64,000 bases of DNA, taken from assembly GCA_021613535.1 (NCBI GenBank), contig CP075492.1, forward strand, positions 6,386,001 to 6,450,000, given 5' to 3'. The notes under the pieces were generated by a model, which saw nothing but the letters and a program-made list of their open reading frames with translations, was not told where the DNA came from and ran no database searches. Of this stretch, positions 46,857 to 58,725 are shown piece by piece. The stretch comes from Adineta vaga (lineage: Eukaryota > Rotifera). Both the position numbers and the translations under genes were made by a program. The stretch's first letter is position 1. Every line of letters starts with the position of its first letter.

Positions 46857-48014
46857 ATGTTGTCGTGCTCGAATAACACCAATGTCTCATGTCTTAACGA
46901 AGGCGAATGTATTTCAGACTCTTGCATTTGTTCAAGTCTATGTTTTGTCGGCAATCGTTGTGAAATATATTTCAATGCAATTGATCTTCCATTTTCTTCT
47001 GCTATGTTAGAAGATACATCTTCAGCACAAATTGTTTATAGTGCACTATTGACACTTTTAGTCATAATTGGATTAATAAATAACAGTATTGGTTTAGTCA
47101 TATGTACACGTGAAAGTATTCGAATTACAGCTTGCGGAGTGTATTTAATTATACTCTTGACATCTGGTTTTATACGAACAATTTTTCTTCAAACAACAGT
47201 TTTAACTATTTTGGGATATGAGAGTCCATCATTACGTTTATGGTCGTGTTATGCAAATCCTTATATGTCATTAGCATTGGGTTTTACCGGTATATGGTTA
47301 AGTGTTGGTATTGCTATTGAACGAGTTCTCATCGAATGTTTTGATATGAATTTATATGAAACACGTCGACATGCAATGTTAGCTTCTCTTGGATGTTTCA
47401 TTTATTCTTGTGTAACAAATCTACCCGCCATTTTTGCTCGTGAATTTGTTCTTAGTCCATCGGGAAAATCTCTCTGTATGTATGATTATATTTCACATCC
47501 AACGTGGAATTTAGTAGATAGAGTTTTCTCTTATATTCATGCCATTGTTCCATGTACAGCTCATTTAGTTTGTACGGTGTGTATTCTAACGACTATAGCT
47601 CGACGAAAAATATTTATTCATAAAAATACTCAACCGAAACAACGTCTCTGTCATGTATGGTTTCGTCAACTATATTTCCATCGTGATTTTTTAGTTCCAC
47701 CATTATTTCTTATTACTTGTCTTCTACCAAATGCAATTCATGGTCATCTAGTAGTTAAATGTGTATCACATTCCGATTTAGATCATCTTCGTCTACATAT
47801 ATTATTTATCTTCTTACTTCATGTTCCATCTGTATTTGTTTATTTTCTATATATCTATCCAAATGAATCTTATAGAAAAGAATTTCGACAAACATGGCTT
47901 TATAGAAGATTCTGTTGCAGTTTCTATCGAAAGAATAAAAAGAAATCACAACAAAGATATCAAGTACCAATCAAATCAACAATGTCAGAACTTGCAGTAA
48001 AATCTAGTTTTTGA
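46857..48014 (+). CDS. GPCR with N-terminal EGF-like module
   Basis: A single exon of 385 residues from the ATG at 46857; the frame is open further upstream but has no ATG. Before TM1 lies a compact EGF-like module (CLNEGECISDSCICSSLCFVGNRCE). Seven helices follow. TM3 ends in VGIAIERVLIEC (ERV in the DRY position) and the second extracellular loop has a conserved Cys. The cytoplasmic tail is basic and ends in Ser-Ser-Phe, which could be a PDZ ligand (inference). EGF-bearing rhodopsin-like receptors of this kind are a rotifer-type expansion; the ligand is unknown. It is unrelated in detail to the GPCR at 8806. Confidence 0.78.
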   Translation: MLSCSNNTNVSCLNEGECISDSCICSSLCFVGNRCEIYFNAIDLPFSSAMLEDTSSAQIVYSALLTLLVIIGLINNSIGLVICTRESIRITACGVYLIILLTSGFIRTIFLQTTVLTILGYESPSLRLWSCYANPYMSLALGFTGIWLSVGIAIERVLIECFDMNLYETRRHAMLASLGCFIYSCVTNLPAIFAREFVLSPSGKSLCMYDYISHPTWNLVDRVFSYIHAIVPCTAHLVCTVCILTTIARRKIFIHKNTQPKQRLCHVWFRQLYFHRDFLVPPLFLITCLLPNAIHGHLVVKCVSHSDLDHLRLHILFIFLLHVPSVFVYFLYIYPNESYRKEFRQTWLYRRFCCSFYRKNKKKSQQRYQVPIKSTMSELAVKSSF

Positions 48015-48516
48015 TAATCGTTTTAATCAAATAGTCTGAATATATTTTCTGTACTTAGACTAATTCATTCTCTCAGATTAGAAGCTTCTTTTCAATAAGT
48101 ATATGTACGTTCTTTCCAAGAAAGTTTCGTATCAATGACAAATAGATATCATTGTAGAAAAAGAAAACTTCCATGCAATTACTTCCTGATCGAAATGTAA
48201 GCATCAATGGATACTATGACGCAGTTTTTTCTCTCGTCCCCCTCCCCTCCTCCTCCTTCTCTCTCCCGCACTTTTTCATTTAAGAACAAATCAGTACGCC
48301 TTTTTCTCTCTTGTTATTTCTGAATACGATACTATTGCCATGCTGTGTTTGCTTTCTATTACATTAAATAAAGTTTGAAATTCATCGTCAAACAACAAAC
48401 ATTAATGTTGTTGATACACTTTCTTTTCAAAGAAACAAAAAATCAGTCCGATTAAAAACGAATTCGAAAGAAAGAAAAAGATTATTCATTTTTCTTTTGC
48501 ACAAACAAACTAAACG
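48015..48516. other. Intergenic region
   Basis: 500 nt, with a C/T-rich tract at 48234-48268. No gene. Confidence 0.4.
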
Positions 48517-50127
48517 ATGACAAAAAGAGTAAGAAAAGATCGATTAAGTAAATGGGATGATGGAGAGAATGTTTTAAATGATGATCAAGATGATTATATA
48601 TCAGAACGATCTTCACTTCTCTCTGTTGAAGGACATTTTCGTGATCCAGATGGAGCAACTGCTAATCAAAAACAACAACAACAACAACAACCACAGAATC
48701 AAAAGAATCAACAAGACTATCAACAACAATCACAATATCAAGATCCATATCTCAATGGAGAAGGACCACATACACTTCGGTATTTTTATAATGAATTACC
48801 TACAACAGGTATACCAGCGGCGGCTGTTGTTAAAGAAAATAAAAAAGAAGAAAAAAGGAGATTAAAAGAAGAACTGAAAGCAAGACGGGGCCAAGGACAA
48901 CTTGTCCAAGGACCTGTTACTCAACCAAAAAATGAACAAAGTGATAATTATTATCCTTATTGGTATTATTATAAAGCAAAAAATCCCGATTGGATTATGC
49001 GTCAACAACAATATGCTGATGCACCATTTATGCCTGCTCCTGAACCAACAACTAAAATTGATCTTACAGAACCTGAAAACTTACCGGTTGAACCTAAACT
49101 AACACTTGCACAAAGAAAAGCACGTCGATTGATATATGGGGATCGTGACACACCTGACATGAAATATAATCGTCAACGACGACGTTATGAAATGGTTGGT
49201 AAAGATGGAGCAACAACTGGAAATGAGGGTCAACAAGACCCAACATCAAAACAATATGTACCATTAAAAGATGGAGATGGAAATGATGGAAATGACGAAA
49301 ATGATCCACGTTATCGAAAAAATGGTCGATACTCACGAACAGATCCACGTGGAAAACTTCAAACTGACTATGATTGGGCAGAACATTATACACAATATAT
49401 GAGAAATAAATCTTCTCTTGGAAATCATAATCCAAATTATAAACCAAATGTCCGATCGAAAAATCATAGAAGTAGAAAAGATTATGATCCACTTCGTGAT
49501 TTATATGGAGATGATGATGATGATGAAAATGGACCCAATGGAAATCGAAGAAATAGTCATTATTATTCTTCTCGTGATAGAAATTATAATCGTAATAATC
49601 GTAATAATCGTTATACAACTAGATCTCAACAAGATTATACAACTTCATCTACTCGTTATGGTCGACAACAAGGATATAATCAATCACAAACACATTCAAA
49701 TCAAAATTATTCAGCACCACAACGTGATCAAAATGGACAACATCGTCATGGTCATACTCACAATCATGGTCGTAATCAACATGATCAAACAGATCATCAT
49801 AATATATCGTCAAAAGATCTTGATGGTAGTGGTTTTAAAGTTGTTGATGCTTCATTTCGAACTGGTAATGGAAGAAATCCTATGAAAGGTTCATTAAATC
49901 GATATGATCGTGCTCCACCATCAATTTACAATCAAGGTTCCTATCTTCCACCGATTACACGTGATTATCATGATCGACCACATCCATCAGATTATTATGG
50001 TACACAAGCATTGACAAATGATTGGAAAACATTATCATATGAACCTCGAATGTATAAAACAAATGCTCAAACAAAATTCTATGATCGTTATTTGAATAAC
50101 GTAATAGATAAACGTCTATTTGCATGA
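48517..50127 (+). CDS. Intronless, low-complexity orphan protein
   Basis: A single uninterrupted frame of 536 residues, rich in Asn, Gln, Asp, Arg and Tyr. It has a Gln tract near residue 50, a KEEKRRLKEELKARR helix near 115, a Tyr/Trp patch (YYPYWYYYKAKNPDW, about 150) and an Asp run (DDDDDEN, about 335). A His/Asn region (HRHGHTHNHGRNQH) lies near 412. There is no signal peptide, membrane segment or known domain. The composition is prion-like, as in RNA-granule or cytoskeletal linker proteins (inference). The length of the open frame and consistent codon use make it a real gene; antisense open frames are shadows. Function unknown. Confidence 0.7.
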   Translation: MTKRVRKDRLSKWDDGENVLNDDQDDYISERSSLLSVEGHFRDPDGATANQKQQQQQQPQNQKNQQDYQQQSQYQDPYLNGEGPHTLRYFYNELPTTGIPAAAVVKENKKEEKRRLKEELKARRGQGQLVQGPVTQPKNEQSDNYYPYWYYYKAKNPDWIMRQQQYADAPFMPAPEPTTKIDLTEPENLPVEPKLTLAQRKARRLIYGDRDTPDMKYNRQRRRYEMVGKDGATTGNEGQQDPTSKQYVPLKDGDGNDGNDENDPRYRKNGRYSRTDPRGKLQTDYDWAEHYTQYMRNKSSLGNHNPNYKPNVRSKNHRSRKDYDPLRDLYGDDDDDENGPNGNRRNSHYYSSRDRNYNRNNRNNRYTTRSQQDYTTSSTRYGRQQGYNQSQTHSNQNYSAPQRDQNGQHRHGHTHNHGRNQHDQTDHHNISSKDLDGSGFKVVDASFRTGNGRNPMKGSLNRYDRAPPSIYNQGSYLPPITRDYHDRPHPSDYYGTQALTNDWKTLSYEPRMYKTNAQTKFYDRYLNNVIDKRLFA

Positions 50128-51012
50128 AAATATTCTTTGTACAATTTTTTATATATTTGTCTTCTTTCTTTTGAAAAAAAAAACAAAACTACTAACAATG
50201 TAGTTACCATTTTAAACTGAATTTAGTAACGTTAAAAGCATGCAATTCACTTCAGATTGTTCTACAAGCATTTCATTTTATTCATACGATTAGAGACATA
50301 TAAAGAATAGGAAAGAAAAAGTAACTCACATGAACTCGTGAGGATTGATGATGTTATTAGTTTTCTTCGTAGGTGACTCTCTTACAATCCTGCGGTTTGA
50401 ATAAGTTTTCGTCCTATTCGATTTATATCATATGCACTCAACTTCTAACCTCATTTATTTGTTTTAATGATGTAGTGATAAGGTTAAAACATTTGTTATA
50501 CCTTCTATCTCATCCTCATAATATTTCGTTTAGTGATGCGTGATGTTCTAATTACTTCGATCAAAAGTATCGTCTTCATATCAAAGCAATGATTACTATG
50601 TCATATAGATTATACAAAAATTCAATGATAATGACGATTATTTATAGTATCGACCAGTATACAATCATACGCATCAATATAAAAAAAACTCAGTGAACTA
50701 AGGCAGTCGATCGAGATTGTAATAAATCTTTCGAAAATTATATCAAGTAACATTCATCAAGTAGAATAGAAGTGATTATGCGCGCCCTCTATCATTTCGT
50801 CATTCAATTAGCTCCAAACAAACTGATTATGCCTACTACTTATATACATTCATCCAGCAACTAATAGATGAGAGAAAAAAAAAACAAATCAAATATTTAT
50901 ACAAATGTCCAAGTTATAATTACCAAATTACCTTCTAGAGTGTTGTTCATTCATTGAAAATATTGAAATTAAAAACTTACTTTTAGATTTGTGTACAAAA
51001 CATACTTCTTAA
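50128..51012. other. Intergenic, nothing recognised
   Basis: About 880 AT-rich nt before RBM26/27. No supported gene or repeat. Confidence 0.4.
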
Positions 51013-53503
51013 ATGTTAATCGACGACGAAGGAGCGTTACGCGACTGGCTTGTTGTGACACTTGAACCATTGTAAATTGATTTGAAAAGAACTAATTTTG
51101 TTTTGAAAATTCATTTTATTTATTAGATGTGATGCTGAACCAATTGCTCTTGCTCGTTATGTTCTCGCGCTAGTTGCGAAAGATAAACCGTTAGATAAAC
51201 TTAAAGAAAATTGTGTTGATCGTCTTGAAGTTTTTCTTGGTGGAGGTATGAATTAAAAATCTATCAATCGACTCATTCATGTTCGTTTTCTTCTAGAAAC
51301 AAAAGATTTTGTTGAACAATTATTCGATGTGATACAAAATCGAAAATATGTTACAGATGGAAAAAAAGTAAGAAAAAAAGTTTTTTCGAAAGAACGATTT
51401 TATCAATTATAATCAATAGGAAAATGTGCAACCAAAACCAACGGAAAATAATGTAGAATTATCAGAAAATCATCAACAATCAAATGTTTCAGTACCATCA
51501 GCGTCATCGTCAGCGAAAGAAGATGAAATTCAAATAAATTCAATTTCAACAGCATCTTCACATCCAATCAAAAGGTAATGTTTCAAATATCTATCTAATT
51601 TTTCGTTTGTTTTCTAATGTTTTCTCTATAGGCGGTATCCATCTCGTCGAAATGATACTCATCAACGTCAATCTGCTGATTCACCAGCAGCAAAACGTAC
51701 TCAACGTTCTTATTCGCATTCTTCAACTGGTTCTTCATCTCCTAATTCACCGGCAACGACTTCACATAAAATTCCTTGTAAAGACTCTATTGATAATAAA
51801 GATTACTGTGCTTTGGGTGAAACATGTTCATATGATCAAGGATCAAATATTGTCAATTTTGAACAACAAACTTATTATCCATCTTATCAACAATATGATA
51901 TTTCATCAGCACATCTTCATCAACAATATAATCCGGAAACACCTGATTTAAAATATGAACCATCATCAATGTATGCAAGACAACCATTACCATCTGGTCA
52001 ACGGACATTAGTCACTGTAGTTACAAATGACGAGCCATTACCATTAGAACAAAGACTTCGACAAAATGACTCAGGTAACTTTTTGAAAGATATTTATTAA
52101 TTGAAATTGAGATCAATTTTCTAGGTGGTCCAATGTCTCGTACAAAACGACATGTTACTACAACACCATATCCTACAGATAAAAGAATTCAACAACGTGA
52201 TCATCAATCAAACAATGATGGTCATCATAATCGAGGTCGTCGACGTCCATGTATGTCTAATGATTTTCTTTTTGTGATTAGATTTCTATCGAATCATTTA
52301 GGGCAAAAATCTGATTCATCTTCATCGGGATCGGTAAAACTTGAAATACGTAAAATTCCTGTTGAATCTAATACAATTTCAAAATTAAATGAACATTTCA
52401 GTAAATTTGGTACTGTTACCAATGTTCAGGTAGATATCGAACAATGATATAAGAAAGAAAATCTCCGAATAAATTTATTTAGATTGCTTTCGATGGTTCA
52501 CCTGATTCTGCACTTATTGCTTATGGTTCATTTCAAGAAGCTGAAACTGCTTATAAAAATCCTGAACCATTATTTAATAATCGCTTTATTAAAATCTTTT
52601 GGCATAATCCTAATAAAGTATATTCGTTCAGTTCTATTTCGAATAAACATTCATCATCAAAATGTTTTTAGACACAAAATCCACCGAATACAACTCCAGC
52701 TGCATCGGATGTTCCAACAACGAAAAAACCGATTATACCTTCCAATCCAATGAAACATCATTGGACAAAAACACCAAAACCTTCTCCAACTAAAACAGAA
52801 GTAAAGTTGTGAATTTCAATCTCTTCTTTTATATCATTGTTTCTGTTCTTGTCAGGCATTGGCAAAGAAGAAACCAACGATTCCACCTGCACCATCGATA
52901 ATCAAAAAAGAAGCAGCAAAGAAAGCTGCAATAGAAATCCGCCGAAAAAAGCAAGGTTTATTAGAAGGACAAATTCAACAACAAAAATTACTACTAAAAA
53001 AACTCGAAACAGCTGAAACGAATGAAGACAAAGAATCAATTCGTTCCTTGATGAAACAAGTCGATACAACTATTGTTACATTGAAAGATTCATTACATAC
53101 AGCACCAATTAAATCGGCAACAGCAGCAGTAGCGGTAACAACACCGCCGGTTAAAGTTAGTCAACAAGATTTTCTAAAACAACGTGCAGAAACATTGAAA
53201 AAAGAGCTCGAAACTCTTCGAGCAAAAACATCTGCAGATATGGTAGGAGACAATCATTCTTGATGATTATGAAATCAGTTTTTTTTCTTCTTCTTCTTCT
53301 TTTTCTTTTAGCGTCGTGCAATGAGTAATACATTGGAAACAAAATTACCTAATTCAAATCAAATTAATGAAACTGATGCTGATGAAGAACTTCGTCTTCT
53401 CAATGATGTCAATGATGATCAATATGTAGCTGATAATGATAAAAATCGAAATCAATCATATGAATTAGAAACTCATGATGAAGTTCAATTACTTGATTCT
53501 TAA
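51013..53503 (+). CDS. RBM26: RBM26/RBM27-type RNA-binding protein
   Basis: Eleven exons (51013-51071, 51127-51245, 51297-51367, 51420-51574, 51632-52074, 52125-52250, 52302-52429, 52483-52617, 52672-52800, 52856-53242, 53312-53503) give 647 residues. The N-terminal PWI-like fold (MLIDDEGALRDWLVVTLEPLCDAE...) matches RBM26/27, followed by an Arg/Ser-rich segment. A CCCH-finger position has three cysteines but Gln in place of the His (CKDSIDNKDYCALGETCSYDQ). The RRM spans about 335-410 (KLEIRKIPVESNTISKLNEHFSKFGTVTNVQI). A long coiled coil (EIRRKKQGLLEGQIQQQKLL) and an acidic tail end the protein. Human homologues belong to the nuclear RNA exosome-targeting PAXT network. Shorter than human RBM26 (about 1000). 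Confidence 0.88.
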
Positions 53504-54920
53504 CACAGTAGTTTTTCTTTTCCTTTTCCTCGCTAAATATAAAGAAATTCTTTATGTATGTGTGTATCTGAAAATACTTTTTACTTTTTGTTTTGGATTA
53601 ATGTTTTGTTCATTTTCCGCTTCAATGTTATTAGGAACATATTCAACAAAGCATAAAGAAAAGAAATATATATTCTACAGAATAAACCTATGATCATAAA
53701 CATCGATTTAATCATTGATGCAATATAATATATCCAACGACCTTTGTATAATTTTGTTTTATATAAAGAAAAGAGCCTGTCGTAATGATTTAGATATATT
53801 TGTGAAAGTAAATCATCCGTATAAACACCATGACAAATCAAGGGTCGAACAAAAAGAAAAAAGTCTATCTATGCATTTTTAATACGATTTTCTTTTGTTG
53901 ATTGTATGTTTGTGAGAACAAAAAAATCAAGAAATACAGATGTTTTCTTGTAGAATGACGAAAAATGAATGAAATATTGTTATATTTGTATCTTAACGAA
54001 GTCGATGAATAATATGAAAAACTTTTCTTTTAAATGAATGATAATCAAGGAGAAATACGAAGGTTTCACTTATACAAATAAGGACAATCATTTGAATATT
54101 GATAATATATTGTCATGTTTGATTCAAGACCTTTCATTGTTTAAGATTTCCTTTGTTATTAAATAAAGTATGATAAAATCAATAGAATAATCTTTATTCT
54201 GCATTTTTTTTTCGTGTCAATCAAATACATCTGTAGATGATAGTTGTACAATGATCATTGATAACTTGTTTTTTTTCTTACAAAGAATAATTATGCGATA
54301 CAATTATTCATCATATATTGCTTATTAAATTTTATTTATCGATAAATTTATAAATACTTGAGATATACACAGTCATGGCAACTGATTTCATCTAATGATC
54401 GATGAAAGTGTCATTTTTCTCACATTAAGTCATTCGATACTCAAGACATAATTAGAGGTGATTATTAATGTTTAGAACGAATGATAGATAAAATAAAAGT
54501 CTTCTTCTTCATCATGTATTTTCACCTTCGAATAGTTAACTATTCAATCAAGTTAAATGTAAAAATCGAGTATTGATAAAAATATATGTATATATATTGT
54601 GAAGTAATTATATTTATTGACAAAATTCGAAAAGTAATCGATTTTTGTTGATATTTACTAGTTTTTTTTCTTACTGATTCAAATCAAAATAACACAAGCT
54701 CATCAATGAAAATACTTTTCCAGTAGTTTTTTTCTTCTCTCTCTCTCTTTCTACTATAATTGATACGGTCTAATGAGTATTCTTCTTGTGTAATTTTCAT
54801 TGACATTAGTAAAAGAACGATAATAGTAGCGGCTTGATACACCATCTTATTGATAGTTATTTGACGAGTGAGAAAAAAAGCACACGTAATATTTACGAGG
54901 GATTGTTTATATTAAGAAAA
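53504..54920. other. 1.4-kb intergenic region
   Basis: AT-rich, with 3'UTR signals after RBM26 and no recognised gene. Small open frames (53475-53693, 53581-53841) are opposite-strand overlaps without domains. Confidence 0.4.
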
Positions 54921-57130
54921 ATGGTTTATTTCGTAGAAGAACCTGATCAAACTGTTGAGAACATATCAACTATTAACGAATCACGAAGTGATATTGAATC
55001 AGACTTCTGTGACATATTTCCCGATACGATGGAATCGAATAAATCTGAACGATTAATTATTATGAAAGAATCAAAACCATTGTAAGTAATTATATCTGAT
55101 CTGTTCGTTGTCATGTTAATAAATACTTTGTTAAATATGTAAAATCGACATGTTTATTCGCCAATGAAAATATTGGAAAAGAAAGAGTATAGTTTGTAAG
55201 ACCGATGGTGAATACAAAATATTCTAACAGTCATATAAACATTGATGACAGATTAGTGGCTAATTATCGATTCATTAGGTTATCTTCTTTCATATGTATT
55301 ATTTAGAGACAAAATTCAATGTTATTTGTTTTTTTTGTTGATACTTTAGAACCAGATGTAGTGTACTCTATTTGGGTGCAGCTATTCCAACAGAATGTAG
55401 ATGGTATTGATTCCATTCAAGAACCATTGGCAAAACGATATCCAGTCGATGGTGAAGATCATGTTTGTGGTAAGAATGAATATCACATAATCGATAAATT
55501 TTGTTTCATTCCTACTAGTTTTATTCAATTCTATTGTTTTCTATTCTCACTGTTCAAATAGGTATTGAAGCTTGGCTATCTATTGATGAAAATGGTCTAC
55601 AAATTCAATTTCTTAATGATCCAACAATGATGCTTTATTATCCAATTTATTCGTTGATCTATTGTGCTAGCGTACGTTTTATAAAACAAAATAAAACAAA
55701 TGGAAAATCTTCTAATGGTTATCGATTTGTGTCATTAGATGATCCTGAAGGTGATCATATTGAAAATGCACAAAATCCACCTTTGTTTGCAATTAACCTT
55801 CGACGAACACGACATTTACCTTCTGACGAATGTCATTGTTTTGTTACAAAAACGAAATATGCTGCTTTAGATTTAGTTGATGCTTGTTTTAAAGCTTACC
55901 ATATCACTAGTCCAGAACAAGACTGTTCAAAAGCACCATTATATTTTAAAGTAAAAGTATTTGAGACGATTAAAAAAGAAACAATAATTGTATTTTCGAA
56001 ATATTTTTTCTTTAGATTAGTGCGGACGGTTTATCAATGAGAGAAACTGATCGTGGAATTTATATTGCACCAGCATTAACTCAAGAAAAAGTATTTAATT
56101 ATCAATGTAGTCGAGAAGCTGGTGGATTTTTCTATAAAACAGATAAAACCACGGTTGATTGTTGGTTATTATCTGAACATCATAAACGTGCTAATCATTT
56201 AACATCAAGTGAACATTCTACAAGTTCACATTCATCACGTTCATCAAACCGTCAATCTCGTCGTAGAAATCATCGAAAAGTTCCTGATAATCAACGATCG
56301 ACAGCGCGATCTCAATTCTTATCTCCATGTCATACGAACGATCAATTAACAGCGCAATCTAATAATCTGTTACTCCTATTTCGAATTCTTCACGTGTACA
56401 ACATGTTAAAGATAAAAATTCAGGTCGAGATGTTTATGTACGATGGATAAATAATATGCCATCAATTCCCGAACAACTAGCTCAAACATCTAGTTATGAA
56501 ACTCCTGCAAATTCAAATGTTGATCATCCGATTGACAAAAGGTTATCAACAGACATAAGTCATTTAGCATTGAAAAATGAATCTCAGAAGGACACTATTA
56601 CCTATGAAAATAAACAAGTTGCAAAATCTTCGCGTCCTACACAAGAGAAATCTAAGAAAAAAGATCAGAAACATCAACCTGCTAATGATTATATCATCGA
56701 ACGTCCTAAACGAAAAAGTTCAAGAAAAAACCTTAAACATCGTCAATCGCGACATAATGAAACGCAGTCTTCGTCACCATCGAAATTGATTCAATCAGAA
56801 TATCCAACACCTATCTATGCACAAGAATATTATCCTACGCCAACATTTTCTAATCAACAACAATACTACTCAAATTCTTCCGCTGTTCAACCGGAATCTA
56901 ACAAATCACCATATCCTCAACAATCATTTTCAATATCACCATTTAAACAACAAGATTTTTCAACATCTTCATATACACCACAAATATTCTCATTTCCAAT
57001 TGATTCGAATAGGCCATTCAATGGAAAACCTCTTCCACAAACAGGCTCGTATCTCTATCATAATTTACAACCATATTCTCTTTCGAATAATCCAAATTCT
57101 ACCACTCCATATTGGTTTTTTACGATGTAA
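54921..57130 (+). pseudogene. PTB/PID-domain protein gene with two frame breaks
   Basis: Exons 54921-55081, 55350-55469, 55562-55950 and 56016-57130 read as a PTB-domain protein. Across the first junction the frame gives CSVLYLGAAIPTEC, a typical PTB strand 1, but the next part, DGIDSIQEPLAKRYP, is in another frame, so one base is extra near 55401-55403. The domain then continues (GIEAWLSIDENGLQIQF; FAINLRRTRHLP; CHCFVTKTKYAALDLVDACFKAY). Near 56366-56370 the frame must shift again to join AQSNN to VTPISNSSRVQHVKD and the Pro/Gln/Tyr-rich tail ending at 57130. Either this is a young pseudogene or the assembly has two single-base errors. PTB proteins act as adaptors that bind NPxY-type tails; the exact subfamily is not recognised. 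Confidence 0.6.
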
Positions 57131-57214
57131 TTCGTTTGTTTTGTTTTTCTACTAGCACTCTGTGGTTAGTATTTGAAAAATATTAACGCGCTTTGAAAAT
57201 AAAATTCTCATGAA

Positions 57215-58725
57215 ATGCATTTTCAAAGATATCTCGTTGCAGGTTATATTTATGAATTAAATTACGAAAATCTAAAGAAATTTCCTTCATTAATTTTCAA
57301 TAATTCGAAATATATGAAACAATTTTATGATCCTATTCGACAAGTTTATTGTCTATCACGTAATCGAACGTTTTTTGAAAGCTTAATTTTTTATATAAAT
57401 CATGGCATTCTATCGAGACCGATCATCTATCACTTGTAAGTTCTCAAAGATCATAAATAAATCTATAATTCAATTGAATTCTTTACTAGGATTTATATAT
57501 ACGAGAACTTGAGTAAGTTAAGGAATATTCATTTCAATTGACTTTATCAAATAGATTTAGTTATTTTTTTTCTGACAAAGAATTTCTATCGAATTTAAAG
57601 AAAACACACGATATACCTCAAATATCTGATACGACTGAAATTCGTTATTTACCACGATCATCAATACGAAAAGTGCTTTGGCGTTCGATGGAATATAATG
57701 AAACATTCTTTGGTCCAATCTATCGTTTTTGTTTTGGTTTAGTTTGTCTTAGTTCAATATTTTTATTTATGTGTGAAATAAGTCTAACTCGAAATGAATA
57801 TTTTATTGAATTTATTGAAAAATATCGCGGTTATATTCAAAATTCCATTCATCCAGTGAATATTACCGTTCAATTTATTGATTATCGTCCAGATATTACA
57901 CGTTGGCCATTTGTTATTGAAATTCTTTTCTGTTTTCTTTGGTTAATCGAATTACTCTTACGAATATTTTCTGCCCCAAACTTCCGATTTTATATCAAAT
58001 CAGTTTTGTTTTGGTAAATGATAATTATTCATTTTTCTAATGCAAAAAAAGACCAATCTTGTATTAAAGGGTTGATATCATTAATCTATTCAATACAATT
58101 GCTTATATTATCCTAGGTTTCCTATACAATCGACAAGACGAACCTATGACGAATCATATCAAATCCATAACTTTATATTTTCAAATGATTGATATTTTAA
58201 AAACATTAAGAATGATTAAACTTGGTAGATATCATCGATCAATTAAGTTAATTATTGAATCACTTGGTTCGTTTTTGTTAGTTAAAGACTAAAGAATTCA
58301 TTTCGACATGTGCATGAATTTTTGTTTTAGGAAAAGCTTCAATGGAATTTCTAACATTATGTACTGTTTTATCAGGTACTAGTTGTGTATTTGGGACGAT
58401 TATATATACAATCGAACGAACAACAAATCCAACATCAACAATACTATTTCCTAATGTTGGTACTAGTGTTTACTATACAATTTTAGCAATAACAAATGTT
58501 GGTTTCGAAGGATTTCTACCATCAACGTATTTAGGCAAATGGATGGCATGTGCAGCTATTACAATCGGAATTTTATCAAGTAAATTTTTCGAATACTTTC
58601 GTTCTCTTTTTACTCATGGATATTCTATAGGTGCATTAACATTACCATTGATTTTATCTCCGTATATAATCGACAACTACTTATTCGAAATAAATCAATT
58701 CTTTATCGAAATGAATCAGATTTAG
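57215..58725 (+). CDS. Voltage-gated K+ channel-like protein with altered selectivity filter
   Basis: Exons 57215-57435, 57555-58013, 58070-58266, 58331-58579 and 58631-58725 give 406 residues. A T1/BTB domain (about 8-75; YIYELNYENLKKFPSL, FFESLIFYINHG) is followed by S1, S2 (ending ELLLRIFSAPN), S3, and S4 (LKTLRMIKLGRYHRSIKLI, four to five basic residues in steps of three). S5, the pore loop and S6 (ITIGILSSALTLPLILSPYI) complete the channel. The signature TVGYGD is replaced by TNVGFEGF, with Glu where the second Gly should be. The last intron (58580-58630, 51 nt) is a stop-free multiple of three and must be spliced to restore S6. It starts only 85 nt after the PTB gene. It may be a silent or altered subunit. 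Confidence 0.75.

Noticed and set aside
49094-49885. Long open frames on both strands inside the low-complexity orphan
   Set aside because: Repetitive AAT/GAT codons leave several frames open; the plus-strand 536-residue frame is the only one spanning the whole region with an ATG.
57490-57512. A 23-nt micro-exon in the channel gene
   Set aside because: It has AG and GT borders but breaks the frame; direct splicing from 57435 to 57555 keeps T1 and S1 in frame.
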